Below, in pieces: positions 58,744 through 64,000 of a DNA stretch of 64,000 bases. A program made the position numbers and the translations under genes. Source of the DNA: Pyrodictiaceae archaeon (GTDB lineage Archaea; Thermoproteota; Thermoprotei_A; Sulfolobales; WANQ01); the NCBI GenBank assembly GCA_015521735.1, contig WANQ01000010.1, positions 37,927 through 101,926 of the forward strand. Direction: 5' to 3'. How positions within the stretch are numbered: position 1 is the stretch's first letter; each line of letters begins with the position of its first letter. The notes beneath the pieces are model-generated. The model saw nothing but the letters and a program-made list of their open reading frames with translations. It was not told the DNA's origin and did not search any database.

Positions 58744-59976
58744 GTGGTGACTCAAATATTGTCGCGTCCTCCAACACTTAATGTACCCCAATACTTATAC
58801 GATATTACTGGAGAAGGAGCATTTGCTTATCTTGCTCGAGCCAAAGAGTTAGCCCGTAAGGGTATGAAAATAGTAAGTTTTGGTATAGGTCAACCAGATT
58901 TCCCTACACCTACACATATAAGAGATGAAGCTAAGAAAGCCTTGGATGAGGGTTTTACAGGTTATACTGAAACAGCTGGCATACTCGAATTGAGGGAGGC
59001 TATTGCAGAGTACTTAAACAATAGGTATGGTGCTGATGTTAAACCTGAAGAAATAGTAGTAACTACTGGTGCTAAAACAGCAATACTTTTAGCAATAGCT
59101 CTCTACGTGCAGGAGGGTGACGAAGTAATAGTTCCTGAACCAAGTTATCCAGCATATGCTCAAGTAGTAAAACTCTTCAAGGGCAAGCCAGTATATGTCC
59201 CGCTTAAATGGGGTGGAGGAGATAAAGGGTTTAGTTTAGACATTGAAGCAATAGAGAATAGCATTACAAGTAAAACTAAAGCAATAATATTTAATAATCC
59301 ACATAACCCTACTGGAGCAGTTTTTACACCAAATCAAGTAGACGAACTAGTAGAGCTCGTCCGTAGAAAGAAGGTAATAATAATAGCTGATGAAATATAT
59401 GATAACTTTGTATATGATGGATCATTCAGAAGCGTACTAACTCATAGTGATTGGCGTGACTACATAGTATATGTTAACGGGTTCTCGAAAACATTTGCCA
59501 TGACAGGATGGAGGCTAGGATACATAGTTGTGAGAAAAGAAGTCATAGACCGTGTCCTAGATTTAGCAGTAAATGTGTATAGCTGTGCTGTAAGCTTTGC
59601 ACAAAAAGCAGGTATTAAGGCTTTAAAAGGAGATTGGAAACCTGTCTACGAAATGATTGAAATATTTAAGAAACGTAGAGACTTACTATACGATCTACTG
59701 AGCAAGGTACCGGGATTCGATGTATGGAAGAGTCCTGGAACATTCTACATGTTCCCTAACATAGAGAAAGTATTAGAGCTAACAGGCTTGAAGAACTCTA
59801 AAGAATTGGCTGACACTCTACTAGAAAAATATGGAGTAGTAGTTCTACCTGGTACGGCTTTCCCAGATAAAGCAGGCGAAGGCTTCATAAGATTCAGCTT
59901 TGCTACAAGTTTCGAAGATATAAGGGAGGGTGTAGAACGCATTAAGAAAGCTGTTGAGGAGTTATCGAAGAAGTAA
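58744..59976 (+). CDS. Class I/II aminotransferase (aspartate aminotransferase-like)
   Basis: The 410-residue pyridoxal-phosphate enzyme has FGIGQPDFPTPTHIRDEAKK at the N-terminus, FNNPHNPTGAVFTPNQV (residues 180-196), IIADEIYDNFVYDG and the PLP-lysine in NGFSKTFAMTGWRLGY (Lys about residue 244). It is a cytosolic dimer; the exact amino-acid substrate (aspartate, alanine or aromatic) cannot be told by eye. The start is GTG at 58744, close to a TATA-like GATTTAAAC (58718-58726). Confidence 0.92.
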   Translation: MVTQILSRPPTLNVPQYLYDITGEGAFAYLARAKELARKGMKIVSFGIGQPDFPTPTHIRDEAKKALDEGFTGYTETAGILELREAIAEYLNNRYGADVKPEEIVVTTGAKTAILLAIALYVQEGDEVIVPEPSYPAYAQVVKLFKGKPVYVPLKWGGGDKGFSLDIEAIENSITSKTKAIIFNNPHNPTGAVFTPNQVDELVELVRRKKVIIIADEIYDNFVYDGSFRSVLTHSDWRDYIVYVNGFSKTFAMTGWRLGYIVVRKEVIDRVLDLAVNVYSCAVSFAQKAGIKALKGDWKPVYEMIEIFKKRRDLLYDLLSKVPGFDVWKSPGTFYMFPNIEKVLELTGLKNSKELADTLLEKYGVVVLPGTAFPDKAGEGFIRFSFATSFEDIREGVERIKKAVEELSKK

Positions 59977-60002
59977 TCCTTCAATTAAATACAATACAAC
60001 AT

Positions 60003-60016
60003 AATTTTTAAAGGTT
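60003..60016 (+). promoter_or_regulatory. TATA-like promoter before the aKMT-like gene
   Basis: AATTTTTAAAGG at 60003-60014 is followed by a leader of about 65 bases. The leader holds a start-stop pair (ATG TGA near 60059), a stop-terminated GTG frame, and then the GAGGTG site of the methyltransferase gene. Confidence 0.45.
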
Positions 60017-60102
60017 ATTTACTTCCATACCCTAACCCTATTTCTGGAGAGATAGTAAATGTGAAAGAGTAAAAGCATAGACCATGCAGTGAGGTGTAAG
60101 CA

Positions 60103-60672
60103 ACGAATAGAAGAACACTATACTATTGGAGAACTTCAACATACCTGACACATGGACTAGGCTTTCTATACGTAGCATTACCGAGTCAACCCTATGTTCC
60201 CTGGGTTCCTACACGTGATAAAGTAATAGATAGAATATTTAAGCTAGTCGAGTTAACCGATAAGGATGTTTTCTACGACCTAGGCTGCGGAGATGGAAGA
60301 GTAGCTATTGAGGCTGCCAAGAGATATGGAGCTAAATCTGTTTGTATAGAGATAAGACAAGATCTTGTAGCAAAAGCTATTGAAAAAGTAAGGAGAGAAG
60401 GATTAGAGGATAGAGTAAGGGTAATCCACGGTAATTTCTTTGAAATACCTTTAACTAATGCTACAGTAGTTTACATGTATTTACTAACAAGCGTTAATAG
60501 ATTGTTGAAGCCTAAGCTTAAGAAAGAACTTAGAATAGGCACCAGAATAGTCACCCTAGACTTCGAGATACCTGGATGGAGGCCAGTACATGTTGAAGAT
60601 AGTGGTGGATGGCAAGGAACAATATACTTATATGTTAAAGGCGTTTCAGACATATACGATGAAGAACAATGA
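60103..60672 (+). CDS. Archaeal protein-lysine methyltransferase (aKMT-like); start appears to be ACG
   Basis: The protein is about 189 residues and a class I SAM methyltransferase. It has YVPWVPTRDKVIDRIFKLVE, then VFYDLGCGDGRVAIEAAKRY (motif I), NFFEIPLTNATVVYMYLLTS and LKPKLKKELRIGTRIVTLDF. This closely parallels Sulfolobus aKMT, which methylates many proteins. The first in-frame ATG (60475) is deep in the domain. Upstream to the stop at 60097 there is no ATG, GTG or TTG. GAGGTG at 60091-60096 and ACG at 60103, six bases later, define the likely start. The stop overlaps the DUF1152 start (ATGA). Confidence 0.82.
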   Translation, partial: TNRRTLYYWRTSTYLTHGLGFLYVALPSQPYVPWVPTRDKVIDRIFKLVELTDKDVFYDLGCGDGRVAIEAAKRYGAKSVCIEIRQDLVAKAIEKVRREGLEDRVRVIHGNFFEIPLTNATVVYMYLLTSVNRLLKPKLKKELRIGTRIVTLDFEIPGWRPVHVEDSGGWQGTIYLYVKGVSDIYDEEQ

Positions 60673-61682
60673 AACATTTAGGCATATTCAATGAGGAGTA
60701 TAAGAATTTTCTTCTAATAGGTATCGGTGGTGGAGGAGATATAGTAGGTACTATCCCATTATACTTGGCGTTAACGAGAAGTAATTTAACAGCAATTATA
60801 TCTGGTATTCCATGGGAACGATTTGTAGTAGATCCTAAGCCAGGTCCTATAAGTCTCGATGAACTAAGAGGCTCGGTAGTACGTAGAAGTAATTATAGCG
60901 TAATTGTAGGTCCTGTATACGCTGTTCGTGGCAATGGAGTAGTAGTTCCACAAGCAAGTATGGTCTCAAGGATACTTAAGACAGATGTAATATTGTTTGA
61001 CGCTTCTGGAGGCTTTCGTAGCCTCTATGAGGGGGTAAAGGAAGTAGTCCACGACTATAGCATTGATGTTGTAGTAGGTGTTGATGTAGGCGGAGATGTG
61101 CTTGCAGTAGGTGTTGAAGAAGAATTATGGAGTCCTCTACTCGACCACTTAGCATTAGCAGTACTATATGAATTAGAGAAGAACTTAGGAGTGGAAACAT
61201 ACATTGCTGTATGGGGGCTTGGATGTGATGGCGAATTATCCTTGAAGACTCTTAAGGAGTATATTGCTAGGTTAGCCTTAAACGGATACTTTGTTGGAGG
61301 ACTTGCATTAACTAGAGAAGATGTTGAAGTACTTGAAGAGGTACTTAACCATGTTGTAACTGAGGCAAGTAGATGTCCCGTAAAAGTATTTTATGGATAT
61401 AGGGGTGTAGAGCCCATAAGGCTTGGTACAAGAGTAATAGAGTATGATTTAACTGCTCTACTACTCTTATTATTTAGAACTCAAGGTGTATACATGAATT
61501 CCGTACTTGCAAGACACTTGGTGGGAACTAGTAGTATCTATGAAGCCAACGAGGTTTTACATAAATATGGTGTATACAGTGAATTGGACTTGGAAATAGA
61601 TATTGCAAGCGGAAAACTAAGCGAATACTTAGATCCCGTAGTCCTTAGGAAAATTAGACGTCACACCTCTATCTTAAAGTAA
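60669..61682 (+). CDS. DUF1152 family protein
   Basis: The 337-residue protein matches DUF1152: FLLIGIGGGGDIVGTIPLYL at the N-terminus, then GIPWERFVVDPKPGPISLDE and VVVGVDVGGDVLAVGVEEEL, with a C-terminal YDLTALLLLLF region. The glycine-rich start resembles a nucleotide or sugar-nucleotide site; no activity is established to my knowledge. It is translationally coupled to the aKMT-like gene. Its end overlaps the convergent 74-residue gene by 22 bases. Confidence 0.85.
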   Translation: MKHLGIFNEEYKNFLLIGIGGGGDIVGTIPLYLALTRSNLTAIISGIPWERFVVDPKPGPISLDELRGSVVRRSNYSVIVGPVYAVRGNGVVVPQASMVSRILKTDVILFDASGGFRSLYEGVKEVVHDYSIDVVVGVDVGGDVLAVGVEEELWSPLLDHLALAVLYELEKNLGVETYIAVWGLGCDGELSLKTLKEYIARLALNGYFVGGLALTREDVEVLEEVLNHVVTEASRCPVKVFYGYRGVEPIRLGTRVIEYDLTALLLLLFRTQGVYMNSVLARHLVGTSSIYEANEVLHKYGVYSELDLEIDIASGKLSEYLDPVVLRKIRRHTSILK

Positions 61683-61885
61683 AGTATGTCTTCACCATCT
61701 ACTCTTGCCTCAAATCTCCCCTTACCATAAGTAGACTCCCATTCACCCTTTACTACTACTGCTCCTTCCCTACTTACATCTAATTCTAATATCTTAACTG
61801 ATTCAACTTCTACATCATAGGCTGCCGCTATAGCTTTAGATACAATTGACTTTATCTTAACTATGTAATCAACATCAACCATCAC
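61661..61885 (-). CDS. Small conserved-looking protein
   Basis: The 74-residue protein has a helix (DYIVKIKSIVSKAIAAAYDV) and then three strands (VKILELDVSREGAVVVKGEW, EARVDGEDILYFKIEV). The layout suggests a compact alpha-beta fold. It is convergent with DUF1152 and divergent from the M28-like peptidase, 94 bases apart. There are no motifs that indicate function. Confidence 0.6.
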   Translation of the reverse strand: MMVDVDYIVKIKSIVSKAIAAAYDVEVESVKILELDVSREGAVVVKGEWESTYGKGRFEARVDGEDILYFKIEV

Positions 61886-61979
61886 ATTACACCAGAATAA
61901 CCCTAATTCTACAACCTACATACTACTACACGTAGAACTAAAATTTGACGCCTTCTAACCAAGAATTCTGGGTTAAAAC

Positions 61980-63818
61980 TTGTATCTTGACAAGATAGCT
62001 AGAGAGTTAGTAAGGTATAGATCAATTACACGAGTAGCAAAATGGATTAAGCAGCTTACCACCTACCATAGAATACAGGGTTCTAATGGATTAATTGAAG
62101 CATCTGAATTCATCGAAAAAGAGTTGAAGAATTGGTGTGATAGTGTTGATAAGATGTTGATAAGGAAAGAACATGATATAGGATTATTAAAAATGCCTCC
62201 AAAATGGAATGTCAAAGACGCTGAACTATGGTTAAAGAAGCCTAAGGAGAAGTTATTGTTAAAGTTAAGCGATCACCCAACAATGGTTGTAGCCCATAGT
62301 CCTCCTACTAATGACTGGATTGAAGGCGAAGTAGTAAACGTCGATAGAGGTGTTAGTGACGAAGACTACCCCCGCAGCCTTGAGGGGAAATTTGTATTAG
62401 CGTATGGTTCTGCAAGAATAGTATATCGTAAAGCTAGTGAACGTGGTGCCCTAGGAGTACTACTCTATAGTAAACGTAACATACCGTCTAGTGCTGTCCC
62501 ATACTTTGGATTATTCCTTAGTTACGATGAACTTAAGAACAAGAGGACTATAGCACTATCTATTTCACGGAAAATAGCTGATGAACTACTAAGTATGCTT
62601 AACAAGGGAGAAAAAGTCGTAGTAAGAGCTTATGTTCATGCTGAGTTAAGCGATAACCCGGTACTACCAGTAATAGTAGCATCTATTCAAGGTACACGTA
62701 GTGAAGGATTTGGTGTAGTAGCACACTATTGCCATCCCATGCCTGGAGCAAATGATAACGCTAGCGGTGTAGTGGGAGCACTAGAAACTGCTGCTATACT
62801 AAGCACTGCTATAAGAAACGGGTTCCCTAAGCCAGATAAAACCATGTACTTTATATTTGTGCCAGAATATTATGGTACACAAGGATTACTCTTTAATAAC
62901 AGAGAGCTAGCTAAACAACTATTGGGTATAATTAATCTAGACATGATAGGAGAGAAACAGGAAGATGCAGGGTCAATTCTATCCCACATACTATCCTCAA
63001 TAGCCTTACCAACATATGTTGATGCAGTCCTAGACTATGCTCTAAGGAAACTACTACCAGCTACTCATGCTTACTCTGAAGTCCATAGACCCTTAATGAT
63101 ACGGTATACTGTATCACCATATAATGATGGCAGCGACCATGATGTATTCATATCTGAGGGAATACCAGCCATAATGCTAAATCAATGGCCCGACAAATAC
63201 TATCATACAGATCTAGACGACGTAGACCACGTAGACCTAGAATTAATTACAAGAATATCTGCTTCAACTGCCACTACACTTTACTATCTATCAACCTTAA
63301 AGGAACCTTATCTAGAAGAACTAGTAGACCTTACATACGATTTCTATAACTATGTAATCTATGAATGGAAATTTACTAGGAAAATCAATAGCCGCCTAGC
63401 AAGTATTCTAGCGAAGCATTATTCGAGAGGAATAGAGCTCATATACAAACACTATGGCGTAGTGATAGCTCTTAAACTAGCTGAAAAATTAAGAAGGGAA
63501 TTCAAGGAGGAGTTACATACGCATACACATAGTGATACTAGAAAACCTAAGAAGGTGTTTAAGGGTATTCTAAGCTTAGAGTACATTAGAGACTTAGATA
63601 AAGAAGTTTATGATGAACTTGTTAAAATGATTGAAGATAACCCTAAGCTTAGAGTAATACTATTAAGAGAAGCATTATTCCTAGCTAATGGTGAGTACAC
63701 GTTAAATGACATATATCTTGCACTAATAGCAGAATATGGTGAAGGAGCCATCAACTTTAATGATCTAGTGAAATTCTTTGATCTATTAGAAAGAGTTAAA
63801 CTAATAAAATACCAGTAA
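61980..63818 (+). CDS. M28-family-like zinc peptidase with PA-like insert (DUF4910-type)
   Basis: The 612-residue metallopeptidase has metal-binding segments HYCHPMPGANDNASGVVGAL (His and Asp, about residue 250), VPEYYGTQGL (Glu), LDMIGE (Asp), and YTVSPYNDGSDHDVFISEGI with HTDLDDVDHVDL (His/Asp). A PA-like domain (about 100-190) precedes the catalytic core. The C-terminal 150 residues include a winged-helix-like part. Starting at TTG 61980 with no ribosome binding site, it is probably leaderless. There is no signal peptide, so it is likely cytosolic. Confidence 0.82.
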   Translation: MYLDKIARELVRYRSITRVAKWIKQLTTYHRIQGSNGLIEASEFIEKELKNWCDSVDKMLIRKEHDIGLLKMPPKWNVKDAELWLKKPKEKLLLKLSDHPTMVVAHSPPTNDWIEGEVVNVDRGVSDEDYPRSLEGKFVLAYGSARIVYRKASERGALGVLLYSKRNIPSSAVPYFGLFLSYDELKNKRTIALSISRKIADELLSMLNKGEKVVVRAYVHAELSDNPVLPVIVASIQGTRSEGFGVVAHYCHPMPGANDNASGVVGALETAAILSTAIRNGFPKPDKTMYFIFVPEYYGTQGLLFNNRELAKQLLGIINLDMIGEKQEDAGSILSHILSSIALPTYVDAVLDYALRKLLPATHAYSEVHRPLMIRYTVSPYNDGSDHDVFISEGIPAIMLNQWPDKYYHTDLDDVDHVDLELITRISASTATTLYYLSTLKEPYLEELVDLTYDFYNYVIYEWKFTRKINSRLASILAKHYSRGIELIYKHYGVVIALKLAEKLRREFKEELHTHTHSDTRKPKKVFKGILSLEYIRDLDKEVYDELVKMIEDNPKLRVILLREALFLANGEYTLNDIYLALIAEYGEGAINFNDLVKFFDLLERVKLIKYQ

Positions 63819-63823
63819 AATGA

Positions 63824-64000
63824 TTAAATCAATAATTTTTCTGAATAATTCTTTGCACACTCCTTGTACTCATTATAAATCCTCATCAACAATTCCCTTA
63901 CCTTATCAATCAACTCGTTTTTATCAACAATAAATCCCGTGTATTCAGCATTTATCTTATCGCAACAAGAGCTCTTGAACTCCAACCTTCTATCCTTATC
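63824..64000 (-). CDS. C-terminal fragment of a gene, possibly glycosyltransferase
   Basis: The last 58 codons of a minus-strand gene enter from the right edge and end at TAA 63826-63824. The visible end, GFIVDKNELIDKVRELLMRI then YNEYKECAKNYSEKLLI, resembles the C-terminal helix of GT4-type glycosyltransferases, but the segment is too short for certainty. It converges on the M28-like peptidase with a five-base gap. Confidence 0.5.
   Translation of the reverse strand, partial: DKDRRLEFKSSCCDKINAEYTGFIVDKNELIDKVRELLMRIYNEYKECAKNYSEKLLI

Noticed and set aside
1-64000. CRISPR arrays, insertion sequences, rRNA genes
   Set aside because: No regularly spaced direct repeats, no transposase-like protein, no terminal inverted repeats and no rRNA sequence were found on reading both strands.

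Overview
This 64 kb window is AT-rich archaeal chromosome with densely packed genes on both strands. It most resembles a hyperthermophilic Desulfurococcales-type member of the Crenarchaeota (Thermoproteota). Supporting signs are ESCRT-III/CdvB, the crenarchaeal ribosomal proteins eL13 and eS25, Hjc, a NurA/HerA pair, a PIN-KH-ATPase, aLhr-type helicase, SpeD, digeranylgeranyl reductase, an archaeal aKMT-like methyltransferase, Shine-Dalgarno sequences of the GAGGTGAT type, and several C/D-box-like small RNAs. The species cannot be named from sequence alone.

Layout. 1-1007: truncated Mrp/Mbh-type antiporter subunits (minus strand). 1177-6151: four co-directional genes (beta-rich unknown protein, SWIM zinc-finger protein, NurA nuclease, HerA-type translocase with its own C-terminal SWIM motif), the best candidate for an undescribed system. 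6168-15927: small regulators, an EndoIII-like Fe-S protein, a bactofilin-like protein, nucleoside phosphorylase, SpeD, lipid reductase, eL13, tRNA-thiolation and tRNA-binding proteins, DUF763 and a radical SAM protein. 16114-18722: catalytic module of a group 4 (Mbh-like) [NiFe] hydrogenase. 18709-23684: NfeD and stomatin, Hjc, a tiny zinc ribbon, PIN-KH-ATPase, eS25. 23710-29877: hydrogenase maturation genes hypF, hypC, hypE, hypD and a B12-binding radical SAM protein. 30003-38749: HD hydrolase, DNA-binding proteins, rRNA methyltransferase, Pit/DUF47 phosphate transporter, pyruvate kinase, KaiC-like ATPase. 38864-41964: tRNA-Thr, a decayed gene, PEBP-like protein, a GC-rich probable ncRNA, and divergent ribbon-helix-helix genes with repeated operators. 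42042-46698: ferritin-like/encapsulin fusion, metallo-beta-lactamase-fold hydrolase, TldE/TldD. 46791-52237: aLhr helicase, CBS regulator and small unknowns. 52304-64000: initiator tRNA, M42 peptidase, secreted unknown, zinc-finger and ESCRT-III genes, aminotransferase, aKMT-like methyltransferase, DUF1152, M28-like peptidase, and the 3' end of another gene.

How it works together. The hydrogenase catalytic genes, the HypCDEF maturation set and the Mrp-like genes at the left edge fit a membrane-bound, H2-evolving, ion-pumping complex. Its membrane-anchor gene (MbhM/NuoH type) is not beside the catalytic genes. HypA and HypB are also not visible here.

Two unexpected patterns deserve attention. 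First, at least four genes (HerA, a zinc-ribbon HTH protein, a CBS regulator, the aKMT-like methyltransferase) have intact N-terminal domains but no in-frame ATG, GTG or TTG before the conserved region. ACG, ATA or CTG codons sit there, in three cases directly behind strong Shine-Dalgarno sequences. Second, several C/D-box RNA candidates lie at gene ends. Two of them have guides that match rRNA segments I recall.
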